Shown here in pieces: positions 48,647 to 63,600 of a DNA stretch of 64,000 nt. Both the position numbers and the translations under genes were made by a program. The DNA comes from Chrysomallon squamiferum. Lineage: Eukaryota; Mollusca; Gastropoda; Neomphalida; Peltospiridae. The stretch spans positions 24,909,502-24,973,501 of the forward strand of contig CM022679.1 in assembly GCA_012295275.1 (NCBI GenBank), read 5' to 3'. Below the pieces are notes generated by a model, which saw only the letters and a program-made list of their open reading frames with translations, had not been told where the DNA came from and did not search any database. Positions within the stretch are counted from its first letter, which is position 1. Every line of letters starts with the position of its first letter.

Positions 48647-51181
48647 TCCTACTTTTATTAAATCGAAATATTACATTAATTTCCATTGTTTTTTTCCTTG
48701 TAAATCTAAAGCTTAAAAATATATGATAAAGAAATAGAAAGGAACACTTATTCAAGTGGAAATTTCTTGATACATTTAGATACCAGTTTAGTGTTTTATG
48801 TTCTGAATTTACCACAATTAATAAAAAGTTCCTGTATATTGTCTGAATTATTTTGTATGCTAGTGTTCATACACAGTGCTGAGGAAAATAAATTGTGAAA
48901 TTAATGTTAAATTTGTTTTTCAGTTTAAATAAAAACTCCCAGAATATTTACACAAAACTTTTACATCATTTCAAAGCAATTAATTATTTATTTAGATTGT
49001 GATACTCTATTGTGATAACAAACAGTTAAACAGAGAATGAAACAAAACATTATTTCAAAAATAAATAACCAAGCATGTTTTAAAAAATATTTATTTTAAA
49101 AAGATTTCATATTAAAATAACACTCCAATCAAAACAAAAAATATAATATCATTAGTCATCCATATACTTTGTAAATGCTAAAATGTATGGTAAAAAATAT
49201 ATTTAGAGGACGGATGAAAGTTAAATGCAAGTATTACCGTGATTGTTATAATGCACACACATATACCCCCATTTGTCTTACCAAATTGTAATACATTTAT
49301 CATTCTATGAGAGCTAAATATTGAAGAGAAAAATATAAACTAAAATTTTTAATTGTTTTTTGAATAACAATCATCATTTTTTTAAATAAACATTTTCTAA
49401 ATACTTATATATCTTTCTAGCTTTCATACATTTTATATTATGTACAAACACAAATATACGTAAAGAAAATACAGCAAATATGTTTTTCTTGTACGCAATA
49501 CAAGTAGCAGTGTTAGTTGATTCAAATAAAATTTAAATACAAAAATTAAAATATACATTGATAACTAATCTACATAAAATTATTAATATTTATTTTAAAA
49601 ATGTTTCATATAAAAATTCTACAAAAATAGTTGGTTGTAAAATATATATTTATGTGTTATACACTCACGTCTTACTATTAATTATATAGGTATCTTGTTA
49701 CAAATAAATATCCCATATAATATACATTTTACTGCTTGAGAGTTAGGTTTTAAGATGATATTATTATTATTATGCCATCTATCTCTTTTGAATAACAATC
49801 AGGTTAATTGATATCAGTGGAGCTAATAGTTTTGTTTGTTTAAAGATTTTCATAATTTTCAGATTTTCAAATTTTCAACACAAAATTACTGAATTAAGAA
49901 AATTAAATATTCCTTCATTACATCATTTAAAAATGATAAAACAAATCCCACAAAAAAAACCCACATGAGTTTCTAAATATTTATATATCATTCTAACTCA
50001 TACATTTTCATAAATAAAAAACAGAAAATGTTCTTTGGTAGTAGTATGCAAAATGAGTAGTAGTGTTAGGATGATTAAAATAAAAATTTAAATAAAACAA
50101 AAATAAAAATTGGTAACAACATAAAATTATGAGTTATTACCAGCTCATTAATAAAGTTTATATTTTCGTTAGCAGATATCTTGTGACTAATTCTTATAAT
50201 TTCAGTTGTACTGAAATCTTGTAGTAGATCTATTTTTTTAATTTGCTTGTTGACTACATGTCAAGTCAGCAGTGACTATGAACAACACTGTTCTCTGTAG
50301 ATCACTTCTTGTGTCATACAGCTTCTTCTGGAGAGTTGTTGTATTACACCACTTATTAAAAAAATTTGTTTTTTTTGTTTTGTTGGGTAAATGTTTTTGA
50401 AACAAATGTTTTCTGAACAAAGAAATATAAAAGGAATGTAGAAGGTTATCTATATGAAATGGAACTATAAAGTAAAATATCAAATACTGTTATAATCAGA
50501 GGCACTATGGTTTAAAAATAATTTTATACACAATGTAAAAAAGTATATTTTTATAAACAGTATAAAAACAAGAATATTCAAATGAGAAATTACACTAAAA
50601 ATTAATAAAACACAAGCAAAAAGTTATGATACAATTGTTCCAAACTGTATACAAGTAAACAAATAAAGAACAACAAATTTATGTCATCTGAAAAAAAAAA
50701 ATATATAAATAAATAAATAAAAAATAAAATCTAGCATGTAAGCATTTTCATATATCAAATCAAATATAAATTAATAAATAACAAATTTCTGTTATTTTCA
50801 TCTAACAGAATCTAGCATATAAGCATTTCCAATGATATTGAATTGTAACTGTTCTGGTTAAAAACGGTATAGAAAAATCCCCATTTATCTGAGGATTTAG
50901 CCTGCTTGAAATATATTTTCCTATATGTTTATTAATTAACATAAAAGACACTGTATCAGTCAGGCTGTTTGAAATCTTGTAAACATGTCACTGTATTGCT
51001 CTATTAATCATTATCAAAGACTGGATACAAAGAATAAAATAGTCATTTGAAAACATACAAAATGATTGATCACACACTCAGAGGTATACTCAAAAATTAA
51101 AATCTATTTACGACATCACTGACACACCTTGTGAAAAAAATAGTGTTTCCATGTCAACATCAATACACTTTACAAAATAAG

Positions 51182-51420
51182 TTAAGCATCTTCATCTTTC
51201 TTGGTGACATCATTGGTAGTCTGATGCTGTTCTCTTGTTGGTGCTTGCTGTTTTGTGTCAGTCAACATGCTTATAATCTTATCAATCTTCTCATCAGTCT
51301 CTTTTGACAAGTTGTTATCTGTCTGAACTGATACTGAACTGAAAATGCAATAAAAATAAGTAGGCACACACCCACCTCCCAACACACTGTCTATATGAAA
51401 GCAAAATAAAAATAAATACG

Positions 51421-51473
<53 letters not shown>

Positions 51474-54400
51474 TTAAAAATTATTTTGACAAGATTTATA
51501 GGAAACAAAAAAGAAAAGGAAGATAAAAAGTTTGTGACAGGTTGTCCAGGCACTGTGAAATAAATGCAGTCTTCAAAACATTTTTAATAAAAGAATGTGA
51601 CAATATGTGAAAACAATGTTAAACTTGCAAGGTAGCATAGACCACAGCTTTCTTAAACTGTTTTCAAACTAGTGTTATAGGATTCAGACCAGCAGTTATT
51701 ATATTAATTTTGAATATTATACATAAGTAAACAACAAGTAATTTATCTAAGTAAAAATAGTTCTCTCCCAAAAAGCTTTATGACTGGTTAGTAACTGATG
51801 CTTTATAAATTTATCATGTTAACACATCTTGCCATTACATACAGTTACTGCAGAACACACATAGACATCACACCAAGAATTTTGATGGAAGAAATTGGAC
51901 TGAATGTAAACCTCAGTGCACTCAACAATATCATAAGACATCTAGCAAAATTCTACTAAATATTAAAATTACCGTTTTTCTATTTTGCTGACTCCCTTTT
52001 CAAGTTTCTGTCTTTCAGGAATAGTATAAGACAGGTATTTTTTTGTAGCTTCTTTCTCAAACTGAGACAGAATTGTAATGTCTTTCTTCTCTACAATAAA
52101 TAAAAAAAGTTTAACACAATTACTGTTCACTGCATCATGAACATAATGAGAAAAAAAAAATTGATAAATCTCTACATATTTGTTATATTTACTGTTAGCA
52201 GTTGTTTCCTTATGAACAAAATAATCATTTAAATAAATCAAACCGCTTTATCAAAATAATTCTGCTATTTAATTCACATTACCATAAGTAATTTTTAATT
52301 TTTATTGTCATTTATATATTTTTCTTTTTTTACTCTGTACTTATTTATTTATTTATTTATGATGGTATTGTTGTCATCACAGATATTTTAAAAGTATCAG
52401 AATTTACTCATTTTCTGCATCATAATGTATTATCTATATCCAGACAAGAAAATGCAGTCAATAACTTCAACATACTTGTTATATATTTGTAATAGTTGAG
52501 AATCTCTGATATACAGAAATTACACTTTGGCTGCTAAATAACATTTCAAATATACATCTTGAGTAGTAACTGCAACAGACATATTTTCTCTATTATTCTC
52601 CATTACTAACTATTGTTTTACTATCACAGATATATATATATCAAAAGTACTTATTAAAGCACTGGGTATCGTACCTATTTTACATATCTTGTAAATCATC
52701 CATCTAATAATCCGGAACAAATGCTCCAAAATGATAAAAGGAGGAACCAGAGTGGGGCAATTGTGGTATTCATTTATGAGAGAGAGGCGATAAAAACTCC
52801 ATACTTTTGTTGATCTGGTTTGAATTGATTGAAATGTATAACTGGAAAAAAAATTCCAAAAAACCAGTTATGTTAACAAATTTCAAAAAACAAAAAGAAT
52901 TGTCAAAATGTATGAACGGTGAAATTTTCTTTTCTTCATCACATCTTTGCTTAAATAGAAATGTTAAAATAAGTAAATAAATAAAGAAAGAAGGAAAGAA
53001 AATAATAAATAAAGAAAATCAGCATCTGACAGAAATTAGTCATTGAAAAATAATGTTATTCTACCAAATAAATGTGGATTTTTGATGATGTTAAAAACTG
53101 GAGAAATATACTTGTTATTATACTGTGGTAATTTATTTATTTAAGATTTATATTTGAAGTTCAAACATAATATGTATTCATATTATATATTCAGACCACT
53201 AGTCAAATTGTAACTTGTATAAAAAATAAAAACAAAAACAAAAACAACAACAACAACAGTTTAACAAATATCTGCCATATCTTTACTATACTTCTGCAGT
53301 AACAGCACAGTGTGACTTTAAAATTCTTTACTAACCTGAACATGGCAATAAGAAGGTTGACAAGGAGAATGTTTGTCATCAGCAGGTACACAGCCAACAA
53401 CAGAGTGCTCAGCCAATCAGCTTCTGGACATCGCTGATCAAGATCCTCCTGCCAAATAGTCTGGTTAGTTGTACAGCCTGATATTTCTTCTCCTGAATAA
53501 TACGTAAATATATAAAATATATATGTACAAGTGAATAAGTAAATAAAACGTAGAATAACAAATGAGTAAGTAAATAGAATAAAGAAGAACAAGTAAGTCA
53601 ATACTTAAATGGTTTCATGTACACTTGATATTTCTTCAATTGAATATAAAGTGAAAAACGTAAATAACTAAATAAATGAACAAGTACAAATAAGTAAGTA
53701 TTTATATACATTGTACAGCCTGGTGTGTCTGCACATGAATAACATATAAGTAAATAAATAAGTACAAGTGATAAGGAAATACTTCTGGAGTGTTAAGTAA
53801 CTGCTTTCAAATCTCCATGTTCTGAAATGTCGCATATTTGCAATTGCTAAAATATATTATAGTCTTCTGAATAAAGAATTGTTAATTTTTAGAAACACCT
53901 TTTGAAAAAGCAGATGCTAAGGCAAAACATTTTTGATTTGAAAAGACATTCTAATTGCCACACTAAGTATTGATAGTGTGTAAATGAGAATGACTTTTTA
54001 GAAAATCAACTAAAAATAATTTTAAATCTGAGATCAAAACAAAAATTATACAGAAACTGAAACTTAAGCAAAACAGTTTTTTTGGCAGGTAGTGCTGTAA
54101 TAGAAATCTATTATCTCTGACTCATGGAGTCATCATTGTTAGATCAGCATTATAACTATACAGTTTTCTCTAATAACTCTAGTCAAAATAAAATAAATAC
54201 CTTCAATTCTGTCTAGGAAAAGTTCACTATACATCTGAAAGTAGGGCAACAGTAACACATTTTTGAGAATCGTCCATGACGGTGGTGAGTTTGGGTACAT
54301 GTTGATGTGGTAGGCGATGCCAAAACTGACCACAAACACAAGGAAGATGTAGAAGAAATATGACAGATCAATCAGCTGAAAAATAAGTTAATAGAAGATT

Positions 54401-54605
54401 ATTAAATAACATCTGCAAATGTATGTATTCATAAATAAAACAAATACATAGACAAAAATAAACATCATAAAATTCATAACAGTGGCTATTAGAATTATAA
54501 TTATCATTTTGTACTAATAATAAAAAAAAAACCCTGTAATTCTAATAAATATTATCATTATCATTATAAAATGATTTTATTATCACTAAAAATATTAGAT
54601 TACGC

Positions 54606-54644
<39 letters not shown>

Positions 54645-57600
54645 CACAATAATAATATAATAAAATAGTAACAAATGAATTTAATAAAAATACAGCACAA
54701 CAAAAAAATACAAAATACAAAAATAACACAAAATAAAAGAAACAAAAAACCCAACTATGATTACATTTCAGATAACCTGTTTGAAATTAATCTCTACATT
54801 ACCATTTCATGTATCATGATCACTTTAGGCCCTATCTTTTTTATAGCAAGAAGGAACTGCAGAGATCTGAGATAGAATACAATCAGTATCACACTGTACA
54901 TTCTGCGGGCCCAGATAAAGTCTGAGTCATTTACAATCACATGTAGAGAAAAGCAGATATTGAATATGAAATGCATCTGTAGGTCAATCTGTTTCCATAT
55001 GTTAAATAACCAAGTCTGAAACTTGTGGTCACATACCTAGAAACAAAACAATATAGCAGAAAAGATTATAATTGTCTTGTAATTGAAGAAAGTTTATCAT
55101 GCAGAAAAATGAAGAAATAAAGAAGTTAAAAACCTCATATTTGATGGAATGTTTATCACATATAAAATTTAATAAAAAGTTAAATATTTTGTATTTGATA
55201 AAGATGTCTCTGCAGAAAAATATCAGAAAAACAAAAACACAAAAATATAGACTGTTTGTTTTTAAAACAAAACTATGACAATAAAGAAAATGATTTAGTT
55301 TATTATTATTATTTAAAAAAAATGTTTTGCCATCAGAGGTATTCATTAAGATTAAATTAATCTAAGATAAATAATTGCACACATGTCTCATTTCTTCAAA
55401 AATCATTGTTATATTCCACAGCCATGCAATGATTTCCCAAATGGATGGAGACTGTGACTCCCTCAGAGGTCGGAGATCCACCAACACAAAGTAGCTGAAA
55501 ATGGCTAGGAACACAAAGTAGGACAACTGAAAAAAGTAAGAGTAATTTATTTTTGTTTGCGTGTGCTGATTTCAAAAACATTACAAAAAGAGAGATGGGG
55601 AAAAAGATAAAGCAAGAGAGATGGAGAGGGACAAACAAAAAAACCTTGGTTATTCTGAACCATTTATAAATAAAAATCTGGATGGTACTGATATGGAGAG
55701 AAAAAAACAATAAAATATAAAGTGGAGATTATTACCAATACATTTATCAAAGTGAAACAGCTTCTTTAATATTTTGACAAACAGCAGACAAGTTTAAATG
55801 AATGTAACACCATTCATAATACGTACCACATAAAAGAAAAACTTAGTGACTGGGGCAGAATAGAAATACATCAAGGCAGACAGAATGTTGATAGTTTTAT
55901 CACTGCCAAACAGAGTCACTTTGTATTTTGTATTTTGTGTCTTTGGAGAGCCATATATGACAATCCTGTGCTTGCCCTTAACCTTTTTACTACGGATCCA
56001 ATTTTTGATGATGGTGGTAGGTTTGTTGTTGGAAGTGAATTTGATCAAAGGAAGGCATATGGGAAAGAAAACGCAAAGGAGGATCTGTAAAAGGCCAAAA
56101 AACTGTGATATAAAAGAGTGATTACAAAAAGAAAAATCAAACTGAACATTTATGTATAAAGAGAGGAAGAAGGATGAGAATATCCAAACAACTGGAATTT
56201 AGAAATTACCGATATCAAAAAAAAAGAAAAAAAAAAAAAAGTGTTAATCACACTACCTCTATTTTTAAAAAAAACAAACCAGAAATTATTTTTAAATTAT
56301 AATTATATAGTAACTTTAAATTATGTGCAGACAGATTTGGTCACTATATGCAAGAAGATTCACATCACCTCAAACTTCACTCCTGTTTTGCTACTGAATT
56401 ATGATTTCTAAATGTGAGATATTGAACAAGGATACCTCTAGTTCTGAAGTATGAGGCATCATCTGACCTTTCCAGATGCTGTTGAGGCTTTTTTGACATG
56501 AGGAGTGTTCCACGAAGTCCACCATCTGATAGGTTTCAGCAATCCACAACAATGTCTGGTTTCCCCATGATGGTTGTTCTTGAAGTAACAAACAATGTGT
56601 CATATCCTTGTCTTCATTGTAACACTCTGACAGCAGTTCTGTGCTACATCTCTCAAACAACCTGGAATAAAAACATAAAATCACTTATCCATTTAACTTC
56701 TTTATTTTCCTTCTCATATTCTTGTTTCGTGTATATTTCATATTTTAACTGTGCTCCATGCCCCAGTTTTACAGTAAAATAAAGTATAACTATTCCAGGT
56801 TCTTGGTATCTGACAACATTGCCAATAACAATGCCAAAGATCACTGTTATTATGAAATAGGCTTAGTGTGCAAAATCTTTCCAATAACATGTAACCTATA
56901 TTAAACATTTTTTTTAGGTATTTCTTTGCTATGGTTTGCTTTTCTTGATTTTTCTTTTTCATCTTCAAATACAAGTTTAGGACACAATGTTATACTATTC
57001 ACAGACAATCTATTATAAATTATAAAGTATTTGTCTCTATCTATGTACGATATCTACAGGAGTTAGTTTCATGGTCTAACTATTGCCATATTTTTGAATT
57101 TGTGAGTTTTGTTTAGGCCATCTATGACCTGGTCAACATGTATCTGAACTTACAGATCAACTCAGTGAATTACAAAATATATTGCTCACAATTGGTCAAT
57201 CCATATGGATAGTAGAAATACATTTAAAATTTATTTCAACACAACATTAGTTAGAAAATGCAAACTCACAAAGTAAATGGGTAAGAGATATATTTATACA
57301 TTTCTTTGAATGGAACATTAATTAAAAACTTCAAACATACTACGTATTAGTGAAAGGATTACTTACTGTGCATGTTCTGCCAGATTTTCACGAAGTTTCA
57401 ATTCTCCCTTATTTTCAGCCTGTGTAGACAGAGATTTCAGCAGGGCAGAGGCAATCAGCCCTGCCACTGAAACAACACAAGATTATAATTAACTTTAATA
57501 CAGAAACATAAAGAGTAAACTTTGAAAAACTATAAACAAGGGTCAAGACTGAATGGAACTAATAAAATGAGATGAGAGAAAATTTTATCCACGGATCAAT

Positions 57601-60600
57601 AACTTCTTAGGTGACTGTTACTGTACTAAAACACAATAAATAATTAACATAACAAAGTAAAACAACACCTACCACCCACCCAATAAAACCCACAAACAAC
57701 AGCAATGACATCATCAATGATAACAGTAACAAACAAAAATATACAGTATATTTTCTTTAAAAAATCCTAATCACAGTAGTTTAATAACAAATCAGTTTAT
57801 TTTTATTTCATATTATACAAATGATAAATGTTTTACAATAACTGTCGAACAATATTTTAAATTTCTGTTACTTAGCTGGTCTTTTCCATGCTCCCAGAAC
57901 AGTGCAGCCATTTCTTTACGGTTGAAGAGAACAGCCCAAATAAATAAATGTTGTTCTGGGTTTTCACATTGAACCTTTTCTTTTGTTGTCTGACTGGCTA
58001 AACTTCCATCTGTAAATAAAATAAAATTTAATAAATCTTTAGAGGATAATTTGAGAACTTTAAGCTATTTTGGTCGCTCAAAAAAAAAGTGTAAGAATTT
58101 CAAAGATTTTAAGGTTTTGAAATTTATGGTTAAAAGATGCTCAACATGTAAAAGCAACATCAACAAAAACAACACCAATAATAATTCATTTGACAAATAA
58201 AAAAATAAAATAATAAAAATTAGTAAAATTTATTTACGTTTTTAAATTAAACTGCTAAAGCTTATTAGGGTTATATAATGAAAAGTATAGAAACTATCTA
58301 ATAAGTAAAATTACAATAAAATAAACTAATATAAAAGTAATCAATCTCTTTGATCTGAAAGCAATTCTTCTCAAATGTAAGATCAAAACAAGCTTCATAA
58401 ATTTAGATCATTTGCCATGTACAGAATTATGTAATTTGTATTTCCACCTGCTGTGTATTGTCTGTGCTTTCAAAGTTATCTTTAGTTCTGATGCATGATG
58501 CAAGGAATTTATTTATAAAATTTTCTTTCATTTTTTTTTTTTTTTGGACTTTATTTTTTAAAAATCATGTAAGGATGATAATTTTGCATTTGAAATATAT
58601 TCTGTTTTTTTAATTAATTTGCAGAGTGAATTTTTAAATTAAATATGTACCATTATTATTATTATTATTAGTACTTAAACTTTTTAAATTTCAATCAGAA
58701 ACTAAAGTTAAATAACAGTATTTTTTTATTCTTGTTTATATCACTATTTGAAGCTAATTCATGGAATTATAGTATATATATATATATTTTTTTTTTTTTA
58801 AATATACTCTGATAATTTCTTTGCTTAAATTCTTAGCTTTACATTATATTCACTTTGTTAACAGAAAAAAAGCTGACATAAATTATACTTGTAAATATAA
58901 TTTTATGAATTTGGATGTCAATTCCAGCTGTAATTGATAATACTAAACCTAAATCATGCTGGACATAACAGATGTGCATAATATAATATATTGCTTCAGC
59001 ATGACATTTCAAAACCAGTGTGTGTGTCTGTGTGTGTTAGACCTATTCATTTCACTTTAAATCTGTGTTACTGTTTCTGTAATTCTGTACCTGTGTGTTA
59101 TGTATATAAATAAGATGTATGCATTTATGTGTAAATATTATATACGAGTTCATTTGCTGTAGGTATCGGTGTTATTTATCTAAATGTGTGCATTACTTAG
59201 GTGCATGAACTTTCTATGTTAAAAAAAGTCTTAAACGTTAGTTACTAAACAATAATAAGAAGTGTCATGTAAATGTGCAACATAAAATGTTTTCAGTGCT
59301 TTCCTGTAATTTAAGAGCAGTATGTTAGATAATGTCTTGTTAAATTCTGCTCAAAGAACTGGTTGACAATTTTATGCTTGTAAATATTAGTTTGAAGTAA
59401 CTTATGAAATATATAACAATATATATATATATATAAATCTACAAAAATATTTAAAATGTTTATTGAAGAAAACAAGTACTTTGAATAAAACTGTCATACA
59501 CACATAATAAAAACATACACAGCCATACAAAGAACACATGTATACAAACATAGGCCTTCATAGTGGTTGTTTAAAATTCTGCTGAAGACAAACCTTTTAT
59601 GTCAATAAATTACTGTAATAACACAAATAAGAATATTTGATTTTGAAATATTATACCAAAATTGTCTGGTTTACCTTTGTCAACTAAAATTAAAAACTAA
59701 AACTAAATCAGCACTTCAAGACAAAAATCAACAATTAAAATATGAAAAAAAAAAAAGTGTAAAAAAAACCCCTTGGTAAATGAACTTTTATATGGTGTTT
59801 ATTTAGTCGCTTTTGAGTAATTTGCACACATTTGTTTGTTTTATTTATTTATTTTTTAATTTATTTATATACTTTTTTTTTTCTTTTGTAACACTGGCTG
59901 TCAGAAATATTGAAAGAGCCTGAATAATACAGTCTATGTTCAACATGTACTGTATATTTTTCATCTGCAAAATTATGACAGAGTAAAGAAACAAACAAAA
60001 AATTGTACTTGAATAAACAAAGAACCCCCCAAGAATGATAATAAATCAGCACTCCAAAACAAAAATCAACAATTAAAATGTATACAAATGAAAATGTAAA
60101 AAAGAGCTTAGTGAATGAACTTTTGATTTTTCTTTATTTATTCACTTTCAATTAATTTGTACACATTTGTTTCATTTATTTAGTTATTTAATTTATTTAT
60201 TTTATTTTATTTTTGTTTTTATTATTTATTTATTAGATTTGCTGAAAATTCTAACAATTCTGCTGCTGGACGGGAGTATGGAGTCAGTGAAAAACTTGTT
60301 AGGGACTGGAGAAAAATGAGTACTAAATTACTTGAAATGCCAAAAGTGAAGTGTGCTGACAGAGGCAAAAAGTCAAAACATCCGGAAATGGAAAAGACAC
60401 TTTTTGAGTCGGTTCAAGCAAGTAGACAAGACGGCTATATAGTTACAAGGGGTGCTATCCGTTTACAAGCACTTAAGTTAGCTAAGAAGGCAGGAATTAT
60501 GGATTTTAAAGCCAGTCCTGATTGGTGCACGCTGTTCATGAAAAGGCATCATTTAGTCTTAAGACAAAAAACCAAAATCGCCCAGCACTTACCCAGAGAG

Positions 60601-63600
60601 TTTGATGATAAAATAACAAGTTTTCACAGATTTGTTATCCGTCATAGAGAGAAAAACCAAGTATGTTTTGGCATGTATTGGCAACATGGATGAAACGCCA
60701 ATGACGTTTGACATGCCATCGAATAGAACTGTTAACAAGATCGGAGAAAACGACAGGCCATGAAAAGTCAAAATTCACCGTTATTTTAGGCTGTATGGCA
60801 GACGGAACAAAGTTAAAACCTATGGTAGTATTCAAGCGCAAAACTATGCCAAAAGAAAAATTTCCAAAGGGTGTATTAATACACGTACATCCAAAAGGGT
60901 AGTTGGATGAGGCCGGATGCAAACTCTGGGTTAACCAAGTGTGGAGCAATCGTTCAGGTGGATTACGAAAAGAAAAGTCTTTGTTAGTATGGGACATGTT
61001 CAAAGCACACCTGGTAGATTCTGTAAAAGAAGCTGTAAGACGAGAAAATACAGATTTGGCAGTCATCCCTGGGGGCCTGACAAGCATTTGACAACCTTTG
61101 GATGTCTCAATAAATAAGCCGTTTAAAGACACTGTTCGGCATTTTTGGAATCAGTGGATGCTAAATGGGGACAAGACATTCACAAAAGGTGACAATATGA
61201 GAGCACCATCACTAGTTACAGTGTGTGAGTGGGTACGTGACGCCTGGCAGCAGTTGGACCCGGCTATAATTGTTAAGGCCTTTCTGAAGTGTGGAATTTC
61301 AAATGCACTAGATGGGACGGAGGATGACTATTTATGGCCTTGAACCCAATGCCCTTGCTGATTCCGTTCAAGAAAATAGTCCCACAGGAGAGGATTCTGG
61401 GAATGATGACCCACTTGACAGTGACGATGATCTTTATGATGATGCAATTAACACTGGCGGTATTGAAGAGTGGAATGAACTTTTTGGGGCAAGCGATAGT
61501 GATGGCAAAAATGACTTTGAAGGCTTTGAATAAACTTTTTGTTACACTAGATTATAGTATTACCCGGTAAATGTTGGATGTTCTGGAATTAAAATGTTTG
61601 TATTGTTGCAATGTTTTATAATTACCGGGATATATAGATCAAGGTCTATTTAAAGGTACGTGTGGATTTCCAGGCATTAGACGTAATTCAGTATTTAATT
61701 AAATTTTGTAGATAAATTCCAAAAGATGTGTTGCTTTATTATTTATTACCGGTATTTTACATGAACGTGCAATTCAGAGTAAGATAATTTCGGAACCTCT
61801 GCAATATTTTTTTCTATCCTATTCCTTCCCCGATCCTATTCCTAGCGCGCTAATTGGCCGAGGCTTCGCGCACTTGGTAACCGACTAGAATAACAAATAT
61901 GGCGAGAAGTTGAACTGATTTTTGTTGCAGAACGTTTATAGAAATTTAGTTTGTTTTCGATTTGTCGGTAGTGGATATTAATGACGATTACAATATTATT
62001 TCACCAAATTCTTTACAATTACACAAGTGAGTTTTGTTTACGATATTTAGTGCAATTTGGCAGAGAAGTCTGCATTCCTAGATCATTGCAAGACACCGTA
62101 AGGCATAACGCCGTACTGACGGTTTTCTCGCTTTAAAATGTATTTGTATGTCATTAAACGGAAGAATATCATGTTTTACATTCATATTTGGTTTTGTTAT
62201 TTAATTTTTCAAAATCTGTTATACGATAAAATTATATTTTTGAAAAGCTGAAAGACCACGATTATTTTAGATGCATCCCGTAGCAAAAAATAGTCAAAAT
62301 GGCGACTCTTCAGCAACAGGTACAAAAGCATTACCTATGTATAAGTCGACCCCCAAAATATTACCTTAATATAGTCTCCCAAAAATTCGACTTATACACA
62401 AGTATATACGGTATTTATTTTATTTTATTATTATTTTTTTTTTGTATACTGAACGCCAGAAATATAGAAACAGCCTGAATAATACAGACTATGGATTGGA
62501 TACCTGGATAGAAGCTAAATGACTGGTTCTTCAGCAGAAAATCAATGAGAAAATTGACATATCTCAACAAATCTGGGAAGTTTCCAATGGGTTTTATTGA
62601 TTTATGTATGAAATAGGCTGTCCAGGCAACCTGCAGAATTAAACACAGTATGACATAATGATTATGTTAGTGACAGAAAAATAAAGTGTTATAAACAAAA
62701 AGAAATTGTTTTATCATTATTAATTTTTTTAAAGATAACTATAATGTAATGTAAATATGATAATTCAAGGACATGATAATTCAAGGACACATAATGCATG
62801 AAATAAAAGCAACATATAACACACACACACACACACTACAAAAAGGTGGTTAGAAAAGGTTGTTAAGATCATATTATATTTTTCTACATTCTCTGTGTAA
62901 CCATGATCTACCAGTTATAAGATGATATTGACAGCCTGTTAGAAAATCAAAATACTTACCCTTTTGTTGTGAAGCAGAAGACTAAAAACCTCAGTTTTCT
63001 TTTTATAAAGCTGAGAAACAAAAATTTAAAACAATCAAATAATAGGAACAAATCACAAATAAATTAGATTGTGTGAGATTGTTAAAATTAGATCATTACA
63101 TAAAAAAAAAAATTAATTAAAAAATTGGAAAATTAACTTTAAAAGATGAGAAATAAATAATAAATAACAACATGAATAATAATAAAAAGAAAAAGCATTT
63201 AAATAAATAAAATAATTTTAAAAAATAAAGAAATAATAATAATAAAACAATAACAATTTAATGAATAAAATTTAGTAAATAGGCACAACATAGTAATTTC
63301 AATTTAAAAAATAATAATAATAACAATAGATAATTTTAACTTACTTTATAATAGAGGCTATGAAGGTTTTCAGTGGTCAAAAACTTCTTTAAGTCAATAC
63401 CACTATCCATAAAAAGCTTTACAAAGTCTACTCTATTTTCCACAAGAGCTGTCACCATTGTTTCATATAATTCTTTTTCCTGAATTAAAAATAATAAAAT
63501 AAATAAAATAACAATAACAATAATAATATAAAATAATTAGAACCAACATACAAATAAAAATAAAAATATAAAGAAATAATTAATTTTATTACATCTTTTT

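Larger units (their letters stand above)
40073..51181. other. Repeat-rich spacer between Exo70 and TRPM exons
   Basis: No coding exon recognised on either strand. Separate entries give the local duplications, a palindrome, microsatellites and a mollusc-type repeat fragment. The last 2 kb (49100-51181) is probably the 3' UTR and flank of the minus-strand TRPM gene; I could not pick one poly(A) signal among several AT-rich candidates. Confidence 0.5.

Noticed and set aside
57872-58009. Apparent donor directly after the Gln codon (CCAG) of this TRPM exon
   Set aside because: No GT follows. The donor four bases further on gives the correct phase to the next exon, restoring an unbroken frame.
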